This document shows, piece by piece, positions 34,402 to 42,072 of a stretch of DNA of 64,000 bases. Every line of letters starts with the position of its first letter. The stretch's first letter is position 1. The translations under genes were made by a program, and so were the position numbers. Under the pieces are notes generated by a model, which saw nothing but the letters and a program-made list of their open reading frames with translations, did not search any database and was not told the origin of the DNA. Origin of the DNA: Flavobacterium sp. KMS (GTDB lineage: Bacteria; Bacteroidota; Bacteroidia; Flavobacteriales; Flavobacteriaceae); NCBI RefSeq assembly GCF_000813005.1, contig NZ_JSYP01000011.1, positions 310,001-374,000 on the forward strand. Direction: 5' to 3'.

Positions 34402-34422
34402 AGACATAAGCTTCAAGTGTCT
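34402..34422 (+). promoter_or_regulatory. 5' hairpin element before peptide 4
   Basis: AGACAT...GTGTCT, followed by 'taaaatgattgaagtattaac'. Just upstream, 'aaaatcga...tcgatttt' (34360-34391) forms another hairpin that may end the P3 transcript. Copy 3 of 10. Confidence 0.7.
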
Positions 34423-34462
34423 TAAAATGATTGAAGTATTAACAAATTCAAAAAACCGTATT

Positions 34463-34630
34463 ATGTTAAAAAGCATTTTAAGCCTAAAAGGCGCAGAAGA
34501 GTTGACAAAAAAACAGCAAAAAGAAATTAAAGGATCTTGGATTCCACCTGAAGGTAGATTTTGCCCGAATGGAACATGTCAATATTATGAAGGTGGGCCT
34601 TGCAGAAAAGTATCTGATCAATGTATTTAA
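34463..34630 (+). CDS. Array peptide P4, 55 aa, 4 Cys, GS processing site
   Basis: Leader MLKSILSLKGAE to EIKGS: Gly-Ser in place of Gly-Gly at 24-25. Core Cys at 34, 39, 47 and 54 ('FCPNGTC'). The frame stays open to 34427 through the conserved 5' element (MIEVLTNSKN), but the ATG at 34463 matches every other leader. Distantly like family A. Confidence 0.8.
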   Translation: MLKSILSLKGAEELTKKQQKEIKGSWIPPEGRFCPNGTCQYYEGGPCRKVSDQCI

Positions 34631-34645
34631 TTCTGTTAAGTAATT

Positions 34646-34667
34646 AGACATAAAACTTCGAGTGTCT
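34646..34667 (+). promoter_or_regulatory. 5' hairpin element before peptide 5
   Basis: AGACAT...GTGTCT with a 10-nt loop, then 'taaaatgattgaagtattaac'. Copy 4 of 10. Confidence 0.7.
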
Positions 34668-34709
34668 TAAAATGATTGAAGTATTAACAAAATTAAAAAT
34701 CCCCCAATT

Positions 34710-34886
34710 ATGTTAAAGAAAATTTTAAAACTTGAAGGTGCTCAGCAATTAACCAGAAGTGAGCAAAAAATCATTAAAGGCGGATTAGCCTGTGGTGTTG
34801 ATGGATATTGTCCAGGTACTAGTAAATGCGTGACAGATTGTAGGTTTTCAGGTATGTGCAGACCATCTAGTTATGTTGAGTGCTAA
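34710..34886 (+). CDS. Array peptide P5, 58 aa, 6 Cys (family A)
   Basis: Leader MLKKILKLEGAQ to IIKGG. Core Cys at 28, 34, 40, 44, 50 and 58, exactly as in P1; the residues between differ ('VTDCRFSGMCRPSSY' against 'VSDCRFDEICRPNSY'). P1 and P5 are clear paralogues separated by three genes. Confidence 0.85.
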   Translation: MLKKILKLEGAQQLTRSEQKIIKGGLACGVDGYCPGTSKCVTDCRFSGMCRPSSYVEC

Positions 34887-34934
34887 TGTACTAACATCTT
34901 AATAAGATTAAGAAGTAGAAATGCTCTAAAATAT

Positions 34935-34955
34935 AGACACAAACTTCAAGTGTCT
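34935..34955 (+). promoter_or_regulatory. 5' hairpin element before peptide 6 (C-G closing pair)
   Basis: AGACAC pairs with GTGTCT: here the sixth pair is C-G, against T-G in most copies. Copy 5 of 10. Confidence 0.7.
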
Positions 34956-34996
34956 TAAAAATTTTGAAGTAGTAACAAAATCAAAAAAACCATATT

Positions 34997-35164
34997 ATGT
35001 TAAAGAATATTTTAAAATTAGAAGGCGCTCAACAACTTACAGCAAAAGAACAAAAATCTATTAACGGATCAGGGATAGTATGTAATGGTATTGATATCCT
35101 TATTTGCTGCCCTGATGGTATATGTGCATGTGCTCCAGCAGGGACACCATGTATGCTGACTTAG
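34997..35164 (+). CDS. Array peptide P6, 55 aa, 6 Cys, GS site (family B)
   Basis: Leader MLKNILKLEGAQ to SINGS (Gly-Ser at 24-25). Core Cys at 29, 37, 38, 43, 45 and 52 with 'CCPDGICACAP'. Close to P2, one residue shorter between the third and fourth Cys. Own 5' hairpin. Confidence 0.83.
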   Translation: MLKNILKLEGAQQLTAKEQKSINGSGIVCNGIDILICCPDGICACAPAGTPCMLT

Positions 35165-35174
35165 ATAATAGTTT

Positions 35175-35196
35175 GGACATAAAACTTCAAGTGTCT
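35175..35196 (+). promoter_or_regulatory. 5' hairpin element before peptide 7
   Basis: GGACAT...GTGTCT; the outermost pair becomes G-T. Followed by 'taaagttattgaggtagtaac'. Copy 6 of 10. Confidence 0.65.
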
Positions 35197-35237
35197 TAAA
35201 GTTATTGAGGTAGTAACAAATTCAAAAAAACCATATT

Positions 35238-35408
35238 ATGTTAAAGAAGATTTTAAACCTGGAAGGTGCTCAAGAATTGTCTAAAAACGAGCAAAAAGTT
35301 GTTAAGGGAGGATTACGTTGTAGTGCAGATGGGTATTGTCCTCGTAATACAGTATGCGTTGGTAGAGATGTTGCAAGTGGTAATGATGGAGATTGCAGAC
35401 CAGTATAA
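35238..35408 (+). CDS. Array peptide P7, 56 aa, 4 Cys (family A-like)
   Basis: Leader MLKKILNLEGAQ to VVKGG. Core Cys at 28, 34, 40 and 53; the first three match P1, P5 and P15 ('DGYCP'), but the later Cys are reduced to one and replaced by a Gly/Asp-rich stretch. Confidence 0.82.
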   Translation: MLKKILNLEGAQELSKNEQKVVKGGLRCSADGYCPRNTVCVGRDVASGNDGDCRPV

Positions 35409-35461
35409 TTAAAATTTTGGACTGATATCCATGTAATAATTAAATTTTAAAAATATCAATT

Positions 35462-35647
35462 ATGTTAAAAAATATTTTAAAATTAGAAGGTGCTCAAGAA
35501 TTGACAAATAATGAGCAAAAAAGTATTAAAGGAGGTATTACTGAAGAGTGTGCTAATGCTATCGCTAGTGGAGAAGCCATATTTAAAGGTGGTAAGCCAT
35601 GTCCTGTATTGTATCCTATTTCTTCAGGAGGTTGTTGTTATCAATAA
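35462..35647 (+). CDS. Array peptide P8, 61 aa, 4 Cys (family C)
   Basis: Leader MLKNILKLEGAQ to SIKGG. Core Cys at 30, 47, 58 and 59, identical to P3, with 'ASGEAIFKGGKPCP' in place of 'AAGYAILKGSAPCP'. The 5' hairpin is degenerate here ('ggactgatatcc'). Confidence 0.85.
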   Translation: MLKNILKLEGAQELTNNEQKSIKGGITEECANAIASGEAIFKGGKPCPVLYPISSGGCCYQ

Positions 35648-35714
35648 TCTTTTTATTTATAGTTATATAAGAAGAATATTCTGCTCAAGTTTTATAATAC
35701 AATTTTATATAAAA

Positions 35715-35735
35715 GGACATAATCCTCAAGTGTCT
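35715..35735 (+). promoter_or_regulatory. 5' hairpin element before peptide 9
   Basis: GGACAT...GTGTCT, then 'tgaaatgattgaggtattaac'. Copy 7 of 10. Confidence 0.65.
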
Positions 35736-35775
35736 TGAAATGATTGAGGTATTAACAAATTCAAAAAACCAAATT

Positions 35776-35922
35776 ATGTTAAAATCAATTTTAAAATTAG
35801 AAGGTGCTCAAAAATTAACTAATAGCGAGCAAAAAAGTATTAATGGTGGCGCATGTGTTATCCTTTGTTGTCCAGATACAGGATGCTCATGTGTTCCTAA
35901 AGGAACAGCTTGTATGCTATAG
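35776..35922 (+). CDS. Array peptide P9, 48 aa, 6 Cys (family B)
   Basis: Leader MLKSILKLEGAQ to SINGG, then the shortest core (23 residues) with Cys at 27, 31, 32, 37, 39 and 46 ('CVILCCPDTGCSCVPKGTAC'). In-frame upstream codons to 35740 come from the 5' element and are not taken as the start. Confidence 0.83.
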   Translation: MLKSILKLEGAQKLTNSEQKSINGGACVILCCPDTGCSCVPKGTACML

Positions 35923-35973
35923 TTAATTGATTTCTATCAATTAATAATATTAACAAATTCAAAAAACCATATT

Positions 35974-36135
35974 ATGTTAAAGAACATTTTAAAATTAGAA
36001 GGTGCTCAAAAACTAACTAATAGCGAGCAAAAAAGCATTAATGGAGGAGGCGACTGTGTTATTCTTTGTTGTCCAGAAGTAGGATGTATATGTGTTTTTA
36101 AAGCAAATATTCCGCTTCAATGTTATAGTAGTTAA
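35974..36135 (+). CDS. Array peptide P10, 53 aa, 6 Cys (family B)
   Basis: Leader almost identical to that of P9 (MLKNILKLEGAQ to SINGG). Core Cys at 28, 32, 33, 38, 40 and 50 ('CVILCCPEVGCICV'), with a diverged C-terminus. Only 51 bp after P9 and no hairpin between, suggesting a P9-P10 tandem duplication. Confidence 0.83.
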   Translation: MLKNILKLEGAQKLTNSEQKSINGGGDCVILCCPEVGCICVFKANIPLQCYSS

Positions 36136-36224
36136 TTGATTTTGCTCAATTGACAAATTAGTAGTATTGAGCCCCGAGAATCATAAGATGACTGGGGTAT
36201 TTTTTAATTTTTAATCCATATATC

Positions 36225-36383
36225 ATGTTAAAAAACATTTTAAATCTAGAAGGTGCTCAGAAAATTGAAAAAAATGAGCAAAAAAAGATTAGTGCTGGTA
36301 GTGCTCCATATTGTGAAGCAGGTTTTTGTGCAAGACGTTCATTGGAAGATGGAAAATGGGTATGGGATTGTTTACCATGCTAA
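36225..36383 (+). CDS. Array peptide P11, 52 aa, 4 Cys, AG site (family D)
   Basis: Leader MLKNILNLEGAQ to KISAG (Ala-Gly at 24-25). Core Cys at 30, 35, 49 and 52 ('YCEAGFC' ... 'WDCLPC'). Diverged relative of P12/P13. The 5' element is degenerate: a 'gatgactggggtatt' tail remains, with a CCCC/GGGG pairing possibility. Confidence 0.82.
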   Translation: MLKNILNLEGAQKIEKNEQKKISAGSAPYCEAGFCARRSLEDGKWVWDCLPC

Positions 36384-36776
36384 TTAAGTTTATTTAATCA
36401 CTTTAATTTAAAATATAATATCATGTTAAAAAACATTTTAAACTTGGAAGGCGCTCAAAAAATAACTAAAAATGAGCAAAAAGTAATTACAGGAGGTGGT
36501 GCGCCACTTTGTGACGAGGGTTTCTGTGCAGAACGTTTATTAGAAAATGGAAAATGGGTATGGCGTTGTATGCCTTGCTAATTAAGTTTATTTAATCACT
36601 TTAATTTAAAATATAATATCATGTTAAAAAACATTTTAAACTTGGAAGGTGCTCAAAAAATAACTAAAAATGAGCAAAAAGTAATTACAGGAGGTGGTGC
36701 GCCACTTTGTGACGAGGGTTTCTGTGCGGAACGTTTATTAGAAAATGGAAAATGGGTATGGCGTTGTATGCCTTGC
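36381..36776. repeat. 198-bp direct tandem duplication (P12/P13)
   Basis: 36381-36578 and 36579-36776 are identical except for two third-codon changes (36452 C to T, 36530 A to G), both synonymous. The unit spans the spacer plus the whole peptide gene. Confidence 0.9.
36423..36581 (+). CDS. Array peptide P12, 52 aa, 4 Cys (family D)
   Basis: Leader MLKNILNLEGAQ to VITGG. Core Cys at 30, 35, 49 and 52 ('LCDEGFC' ... 'WRCMPC'). The protein is identical to P13; the genes are two copies of a 198-bp tandem duplication. Spacer to P11 is 39 bp. Confidence 0.85.
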   Translation: MLKNILNLEGAQKITKNEQKVITGGGAPLCDEGFCAERLLENGKWVWRCMPC

Positions 36777-36779
36777 TAA
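36621..36779 (+). CDS. Array peptide P13, 52 aa, identical to P12
   Basis: Same protein as P12, Cys at 30, 35, 49 and 52. Second copy of the duplication. Gly10 and Ala36 codons differ from P12 without changing the residue. Confidence 0.85.
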   Translation: MLKNILNLEGAQKITKNEQKVITGGGAPLCDEGFCAERLLENGKWVWRCMPC

Positions 36780-36813
36780 TTAAATTTATTTAATCATTTT
36801 AATTAAAAATAAT

Positions 36814-36972
36814 ATGTTAAAAAATATTTCAAAAATAGACGGAGCTCAGGAGTTAACAGAAAATGAGCAAAAAGTAATTAAAGGAAACGGACCTGGCGAT
36901 TTTATCGTTTGTTGTCCTGAAGATAATAATATTGCCTATCCAGATTGCAGATTTATTGAGTGTTCTAGATAA
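36814..36972 (+). CDS. Array peptide P14, 52 aa, 4 Cys, GN site
   Basis: Leader MLKNISKIDGAQ to VIKGN: Gly-Asn at 24-25, the most deviant site in the array. Core Cys at 33, 34, 45 and 50 ('IVCCPEDNN' resembles family B, with two Cys lost). Either processed inefficiently or elsewhere (a Gly follows the Asn). Confidence 0.78.
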   Translation: MLKNISKIDGAQELTENEQKVIKGNGPGDFIVCCPEDNNIAYPDCRFIECSR

Positions 36973-36980
36973 TTTTTATA

Positions 36981-37013
36981 CTAGGGTTTATGAGTTTTAG
37001 GCATAAACCCTAG
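36981..37013 (+). promoter_or_regulatory. 12-bp hairpin replacing the 5' element before peptide 15
   Basis: CTAGGGTTTATG (36981-36992) pairs with CATAAACCCTAG (37002-37013), loop of 9. Its sequence is unrelated to AGACA/TGTCT, but the following tail ('ttcttaaa' ... 'gtgaagtattaac') is the conserved one. It could be a terminator for P14 or a functional substitute for the hairpin. Confidence 0.6.
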
Positions 37014-37057
37014 TTCTTAAAAAAAGTGAAGTATTAACGAATTAATAAAAACTAATT

Positions 37058-37219
37058 ATGTTAAAAAATATTTTAAACTTAGAAGGGGCTCATCAATTAA
37101 CCAAAAATCAGCAAAAGAGTATTCATGGAGGTATAGCCTGTACTAAAGGAAGAATATGTCCAACAGGAACATATTGTGTTGTCTCAGGCGAATTTGAGGG
37201 GCTTTGTAGAAAAAATTAG
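37058..37219 (+). CDS. Array peptide P15, 53 aa, 4 Cys (family A-like)
   Basis: Leader MLKNILNLEGAH to SIHGG. Core Cys at 28, 34, 40 and 50; the first three positions match P1, P5 and P7 ('CPTGTYC'). Confidence 0.82.
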   Translation: MLKNILNLEGAHQLTKNQQKSIHGGIACTKGRICPTGTYCVVSGEFEGLCRKN

Positions 37220-37253
37220 TAAATATTTATTCAACATTAAAAAAACGATACTT

Positions 37254-37406
37254 ATGTTAAAGAATATTTTAAAATTAGAAGGAGTTCAAGAATTGAACAT
37301 AACAGAGCAGAAAATAATAAAAGGTGGTACAGAGAAACCTAAAGAGGGATGTGCTGTAGATTTTTGTTTAAATATTTTCGGTGTTTGTGTTCGTTGTGAG
37401 CCTTAA
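37254..37406 (+). CDS. Array peptide P16, 50 aa, 4 Cys
   Basis: Leader MLKNILKLEGVQ to IIKGG. Core of 25 residues, Cys at 33, 38, 45 and 48 ('GCAVDFCLNIFGVCVRCEP'). The open frame reaches back to 37176 into P15, but the standard leader fixes the ATG at 37254. No close paralogue here. Confidence 0.82.
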   Translation: MLKNILKLEGVQELNITEQKIIKGGTEKPKEGCAVDFCLNIFGVCVRCEP

Positions 37407-37434
37407 TGAAAATTAATTTTTTAAAACAATACTT

Positions 37435-37665
37435 ATGTTAAAGAATATATTAAATATTGAAGGCGCACAAAATTTAAGCAAAAGCGAACAAAAAATGCTT
37501 GTTGGAGGAGGTAAAATCCCATCAGGAAACTGTAAATGTTTTTGCTATAATGGAGGTCCTGTAAAAATAAGTTCTTCTTGCTTTTCTTATTGTGCTGATG
37601 GTACAATACCAGGATTAGAAGAAGGAAGTACTGGGAATTGTACATTTCCTGGAGGTGGAGCTTAA
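37435..37665 (+). CDS. Array peptide P17, 76 aa, 6 Cys, longest core
   Basis: Leader MLKNILNIEGAQ to MLVGG. Core of 51 residues, Cys at 33, 35, 37, 49, 53 and 69 ('NCKCFCYNGG'), Gly/Ser-rich, ending 'PGGGA'. No close paralogue in the array. Only 28 bp after P16. Confidence 0.83.
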   Translation: MLKNILNIEGAQNLSKSEQKMLVGGGKIPSGNCKCFCYNGGPVKISSSCFSYCADGTIPGLEEGSTGNCTFPGGGA

Positions 37666-37691
37666 TTAATTAATTTTTAAAACTTTATATC

Positions 37692-37856
37692 ATGTTAAAA
37701 AACATTTCAAATTTAGAAGGTGCTCAAAAATTAACTAAAAATGAGCAAAAAAGTATTAAAGGTGGTTTAAAAGATTGTATTGATCCTAATACAAATCAGT
37801 GTAAGTATTATAGCTTATCATGCGCTAGTCCATGTCGTCCAGGGATAGAGCCTTAA
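37692..37856 (+). CDS. Array peptide P18, 54 aa, 4 Cys (family E)
   Basis: Leader MLKNISNLEGAQ to SIKGG. Core Cys at 29, 37, 44 and 48, with 'CKYYSLSCASPC' shared with P19. Confidence 0.84.
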   Translation: MLKNISNLEGAQKLTKNEQKSIKGGLKDCIDPNTNQCKYYSLSCASPCRPGIEP

Positions 37857-37870
37857 TAATGTAATATTAA

Positions 37871-37912
37871 TTAAGTTTTTGTTAGTCCGTAAGACGACTA
37901 ACAAGAACTTAA
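37871..37912. terminator. Large hairpin between P18 and P19
   Basis: TTAAGTT (37871-37877) pairs with AACTTAA (37906-37912), and TGTTAGTC (37880-37887) with GACTAACA (37896-37903); a 15-bp stem with a 2x2 internal loop. It is followed by 'tgttttaattgttttttg'. Terminator or replacement for the 5' element. Confidence 0.6.
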
Positions 37913-37953
37913 TGTTTTAATTGTTTTTTGTGTAACTAATAAAACTAAATATC

Positions 37954-38112
37954 ATGTTAAAAAAGATTTTAAATTTAGAAGGTGCTGAACAATTAACAAA
38001 GAACCAACAAAAAAGCATCAAAGGTGGTTTGGAGTATTGTCGTGATTGGAATACGGGTCTCTGTAAGTACTATAAGATAACCTGCGCTAGTCCATGTAAT
38101 GTACAGCCGTAG
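37954..38112 (+). CDS. Array peptide P19, 52 aa, 4 Cys (family E)
   Basis: Leader MLKKILNLEGAE to SIKGG. Core Cys at 29, 37, 44 and 48, same as P18 ('CKYYKITCASPC'). Last peptide before the exporter. Confidence 0.84.
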   Translation: MLKKILNLEGAEQLTKNQQKSIKGGLEYCRDWNTGLCKYYKITCASPCNVQP

Positions 38113-38167
38113 GTTTTAAATAAAATTATAATTTGTTAAGTGTTAGTAAGGTTGTTCATTAAGATGA

Positions 38168-38191
38168 TAAAGAGGAGGTGGTTCCTCTTTA
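38168..38191 (+). terminator. Terminator-like hairpin between array and exporter
   Basis: TAAAGAGGA (38168-38176) pairs with TCCTCTTTA (38183-38191), loop GGTGGT, followed by a T-rich stretch. It would end or attenuate array transcripts before the exporter genes. Confidence 0.7.
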
Positions 38192-38253
38192 TTATTTTAT
38201 ATTCGAATATGAAATAATTAGAGTATATTGTCCTTGTAAAACAAGATTTAAAA

Positions 38254-40446
38254 TTGAAAAAATTCCCCAATTATAAACAAGCAGATTTTAAGGACTGCGG
38301 TCCTACCTGCTTAAAGATTATTGCAAAGCATTATGGTAAGTCCATAAATATTCAAGAACTACGTGATTACAGTGAGACCACACGTGAAGGAAGTAATTTG
38401 TTGTTCTTAAGTGATGCTGCAGAAAAAATAGGTTTTCGAACCTTAGGAGTTAAACTTAATGTACAGAGTCTGGAAGAAGCTCCTTTGCCTTGTGTCTTAC
38501 ATTGGAATAAAGAACACTATGTTGTGCTTTATAAAATTAAGAGAGGTATCTATTATATTTCTGATCCAGCTTTTGGATTGATAGAATATAATCAGAAAGA
38601 CTTTATTAAGTTTTGGATAGGAAATAATGCCGATGATTCTACTCAGGAAGGAATTGCATTATTGTTAGAAGCCACTCCAAGATTCTTTCAGTCTGAGTTT
38701 GATAAAGAAGATAAAAAAGGCTTAGGATTTGGGCTATTATCGCAATATGTCTTGCGATATAAATCATTCCTAATCCAGTTAAGTATAAGTTTACTGGCTA
38801 GTAGTTTACTACAGCTTATTTTTCCTTTTCTTACCCAGAGTATTGTCGATGTAGGGATACAAAATCAAAACATTCATTTTATTTATTTAATTCTGTTTGC
38901 GCAATTATTTCTTTTTGCAGGAAGAACAGGATTAGAGCTTATCAGGAGTTGGATATTATTGCATTTATCTACCAGAATAAATATCTCTTTAATTTCAGAT
39001 TTCTTCATCAAATTAATGAATTTACCAATTTCATTTTTTGATGTCCGAATGACTGGAGATATTATGCAACGTATAAACGACCATCGTCGTATAGAGAGAA
39101 TCCTTACCACATCATCATTAAATGTATTGTTTTCGGTCATTAATATGATAATTATGGGAGGAGTCCTAGCGTATTACAATCTTCAGATATTCTTAGTGTT
39201 TTTTGCAGGAAGTATTCTGTACTTCGGATGGATAACCTTATTTTTAAAACGAAGAGAAGAACTCGATTATAAGCGATTTTCAGAAGTTAGCCAGGAGCAA
39301 AGCAAGGTTATGGAACTCATAAACGGAATGCAGGAAATAAAACTGCACAATGCCGAAAAGCAAAAAAGATGGGGTTGGGAGTATGTTCAGGCAAGATTAT
39401 TTAGAGTTTCTATAAAAGGACTTGTTCTGGAACAAACTCAAACAATAGGTTCATCTGTAATTAATGAATTAAAGAATATTTTTATAATTTTCCTTTCGGC
39501 AAAATTGGTAATCGATGGTCAGATCACACTTGGGATGATGCTTGCCATAAGTTCTATCGTTGGGAGTTTAAATGGGCCAATTACACAGCTTATAGAGTTT
39601 GTAAGAGAAGTGCAAGATGCTAAAATATCGTTGGCAAGATTATCTGAAATTCATGATAAGGAAGATGAGGTACAGCAAGAAGTGCATCAAACCCAAGATA
39701 TTCCTCAGGATAGCGATATAATTATCAAAGATTTATCGTACCGATATTTAGGTTCGGATATTCCTGTTTTAGATGATTTAAATTTGGTAATTCCTGCACA
39801 TAAAGTAACTGCCATTGTAGGCGTTAGCGGAAGCGGAAAAACTACTTTAATGAAGTTATTACTAAAATTCTATGAGCCAAATAATGGAGAAATTAATTTA
39901 GGAAATACACAACTTAAAAACATTTCGCAAAAAGCATGGCGTAATAACATCGGAGCAGTTATGCAAGAAGGATTTATTTTTAGTGATACAATTGCTAATA
40001 ATATAGCTATTGGGGTCGATAAAATAGATAAAGAACGATTGGTTTACGCTGCAGATGTGGCCAACATAAAAGAATATATCTCTAGTTTGCCACTTGGTTA
40101 TAATACCAAGATAGGATCAGAAGGAGTTGGTATGAGTACAGGACAAAAACAACGATTATTAATTGCGAGAGCAGTTTATAAAAATCCCGAAATGTTATTT
40201 TTTGATGAAGCAACTTCAGCATTAGATGCAAATAATGAAAAATCAATTATGGGGAAATTAGATATCTTCTTTAAGGATAAAACAGTTGTAGTAATTGCAC
40301 ACCGATTAAGTACGGTGATGAACGCAGATCAAATAGTTGTTTTAGACAAAGGAAAGATTATCGAAATAGGAAGTCACTCAGCATTAGTAGAACAAAAAGG
40401 GAATTATTTTGAATTGGTTCGTAATCAATTGCAATTAGGAAATTAA
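38254..40446 (+). CDS. Peptidase-containing ABC exporter (C39, PCAT type)
   Basis: 730 residues. Start is TTG; the C39 domain would be cut by any later start. C39 peptidase 1-140 with 'QADFKDCGPTCL' (Q9, catalytic C15), H88 ('EHYVVLY') and D104 ('ISDPAFG'). Membrane domain about 165-450 with six helices, then the ATPase with Walker A 'GVSGSGKTT' (about 523-531), signature 'STGQKQRLLIARA', Walker B 'MLFFDEATSALDA' and H-loop 'VIAHR'. PCATs cut double-Gly leaders and export the mature peptide. The 22 flanking leader peptides are the obvious substrates. Confidence 0.95.
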   Translation: MKKFPNYKQADFKDCGPTCLKIIAKHYGKSINIQELRDYSETTREGSNLLFLSDAAEKIGFRTLGVKLNVQSLEEAPLPCVLHWNKEHYVVLYKIKRGIYYISDPAFGLIEYNQKDFIKFWIGNNADDSTQEGIALLLEATPRFFQSEFDKEDKKGLGFGLLSQYVLRYKSFLIQLSISLLASSLLQLIFPFLTQSIVDVGIQNQNIHFIYLILFAQLFLFAGRTGLELIRSWILLHLSTRINISLISDFFIKLMNLPISFFDVRMTGDIMQRINDHRRIERILTTSSLNVLFSVINMIIMGGVLAYYNLQIFLVFFAGSILYFGWITLFLKRREELDYKRFSEVSQEQSKVMELINGMQEIKLHNAEKQKRWGWEYVQARLFRVSIKGLVLEQTQTIGSSVINELKNIFIIFLSAKLVIDGQITLGMMLAISSIVGSLNGPITQLIEFVREVQDAKISLARLSEIHDKEDEVQQEVHQTQDIPQDSDIIIKDLSYRYLGSDIPVLDDLNLVIPAHKVTAIVGVSGSGKTTLMKLLLKFYEPNNGEINLGNTQLKNISQKAWRNNIGAVMQEGFIFSDTIANNIAIGVDKIDKERLVYAADVANIKEYISSLPLGYNTKIGSEGVGMSTGQKQRLLIARAVYKNPEMLFFDEATSALDANNEKSIMGKLDIFFKDKTVVVIAHRLSTVMNADQIVVLDKGKIIEIGSHSALVEQKGNYFELVRNQLQLGN

Positions 40447-40449
40447 AAC

Positions 40450-41745
40450 ATGGCAGAAGACAATACAAAATTTGAATTAAGAAGCGAAGAAGTACAAGAT
40501 ATCCTTACAAGAGTGCCACATTGGATGATACGATGGGGAACGGTTTTAATCTTTGCAATAATATGCATGCTGTTTTTTGTTTCTTGGTTTCTTAAATATC
40601 CAGATGTTGTGAGTACAGAAATAAGTATTACAACATCTATTCCTCCTGAGAAATTAGTAGCAAAAACTACTGGAAGAATCGAAGCAATTTTAGTAAAAGA
40701 TAAAGCAAAAGTGTCAAAAAATACACCGCTTGCAATTATCGAAAATTCAGCTAATTATAAAGATGTTTTTATTCTAAAAAACACAGTAGACAATTTTAAT
40801 ATAAATGACAGAAATAAAGAATTTCCATTTGCTTCTCTAAACAATATGCAGTTTGGAGAGATGGAAAATGCTTATGGAGTATTTCAAAAGGATTATGCAG
40901 TATGGAAACTTAATGAAAACCTACAACCTTTTCAGGTAGAAAATAATGCTCAAAAATCAGAACATACCCAAATTAAAGAACGATTGGCTATTTTGCAGCA
41001 GCAAAAAAGCATCAACGAAAGCGAATTACAACTTCAAAAGAACGATGTTAATCGTTTCGAAGCTTTATATGCAAAAGGGGTTATTTCTACACAAGACTTA
41101 GAAAATAAAAAGTTGAGTTATCTTCAGGCAGATAAGAATTATAAAGGATTGCTTTCATCAATATCGCAATTAAAATCATCCCTTATAGAAAACTCCAGAT
41201 CTAGTCAAGGTACTAAAATAAGCGGAACGAAAGAAGAAGTGAATTTAGAGCGGAACTTAATGCAATCTTTTTATCAGTTAAAAAAAGGGATTAAAGATTG
41301 GGAATTAGCTTACACATTAAGATCCTCAATTCCGGGTATAGTTACTTTTTTGCAAGTATGGACAGAGAGCCAAACAATTACTTCGGGAGAGAATGTTTTT
41401 TCGATTATTCCAGATACTGAAAAAGGATATATTGGCAAAGCCAAAGCAAAGGCTCAGAATTCAGGAAAAATTAAACTAGGACAACAAGTTAATATTCGAT
41501 TGTTTAATTTCCCAGACAGAGAGTTTGGTGTAATTAGAGGCAAGGTCGAAAATATTTCGCTTATTCCAGATAAAGATGGGAATCTATTGCTAGATATATC
41601 GCTACCTAAAGGATTGGAAACATCGTATAAAAAGAAAATTCCTTTTCAACAAGAGATGAAAGGTAGTGCAGAAATTGTTACCGAAGATTTACGATTACTC
41701 GAAAGAATACTATATCAGTTTAAGAGCCTTTTTAGACAGAATTAA
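40450..41745 (+). CDS. HlyD-family membrane fusion partner of the C39 exporter
   Basis: 431 residues. Single membrane helix at about 31-50, a lipoyl half 'RIEAILVKDKAKVSKNTPLA', a long coiled coil (about 150-270, 'LAILQQQKSINESELQLQKN'), then 'SIPGIVTFLQVWTES' and barrel domains. Three bases after the exporter stop, so co-translated. With the PCAT it should form the inner-membrane part of a type I-like export channel; a TolC-like outer-membrane component is not in this window. Confidence 0.92.
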   Translation: MAEDNTKFELRSEEVQDILTRVPHWMIRWGTVLIFAIICMLFFVSWFLKYPDVVSTEISITTSIPPEKLVAKTTGRIEAILVKDKAKVSKNTPLAIIENSANYKDVFILKNTVDNFNINDRNKEFPFASLNNMQFGEMENAYGVFQKDYAVWKLNENLQPFQVENNAQKSEHTQIKERLAILQQQKSINESELQLQKNDVNRFEALYAKGVISTQDLENKKLSYLQADKNYKGLLSSISQLKSSLIENSRSSQGTKISGTKEEVNLERNLMQSFYQLKKGIKDWELAYTLRSSIPGIVTFLQVWTESQTITSGENVFSIIPDTEKGYIGKAKAKAQNSGKIKLGQQVNIRLFNFPDREFGVIRGKVENISLIPDKDGNLLLDISLPKGLETSYKKKIPFQQEMKGSAEIVTEDLRLLERILYQFKSLFRQN

Positions 41746-42009
41746 GATTTTATGTCTTACAATCGTTGTGTCTTCTCGCTATATTTTTGAATCAGTCAAA
41801 TCCTAGGTTATAAATTTAACAAAATTGATCTTTAATGTTTATTGTTTTTGATTATCTGTTTGTTTTTTAATAGCCTATGTTTTTATCTTTAATGTTATGC
41901 TTAGAAATTACGATGTAGTTTTTAAACTATTTTATCAAAGATGATTTTCTATTAAAAACGAGGTGTTTGCTGGTTTTATAATAGATTCAAAATATTCTTG
42001 CGCGAGATT

Positions 42010-42030
42010 AGACATAAGACTCAAATGTCT
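42010..42030 (+). promoter_or_regulatory. 5' hairpin element before peptide 20 (T-A closing pair)
   Basis: AGACAT pairs with ATGTCT, six Watson-Crick pairs, then 'ttaaacgattgggttattaac'. Just upstream 'tcttgcgcgaga' is a near-palindrome conserved in all three units. Copy 8 of 10. Confidence 0.7.
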
Positions 42031-42072
42031 TTAAACGATTGGGTTATTAACGAAACTATAAAATTTTAAATT

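Noticed and set aside
34427..34462. Longer N-terminus for P4 (MIEVLTNSKN...) and likewise for P9 at 35740
   Set aside because: The added codons come from the conserved non-coding 5' tail, which is out of frame before other peptides such as P1.
33585..35735. Regularly spaced near-identical 21-nt repeats, CRISPR-like at first sight
   Set aside because: The segments between repeats are coding (leader peptides) and of unequal length; there is no cas gene. These are 5' elements of peptide genes.
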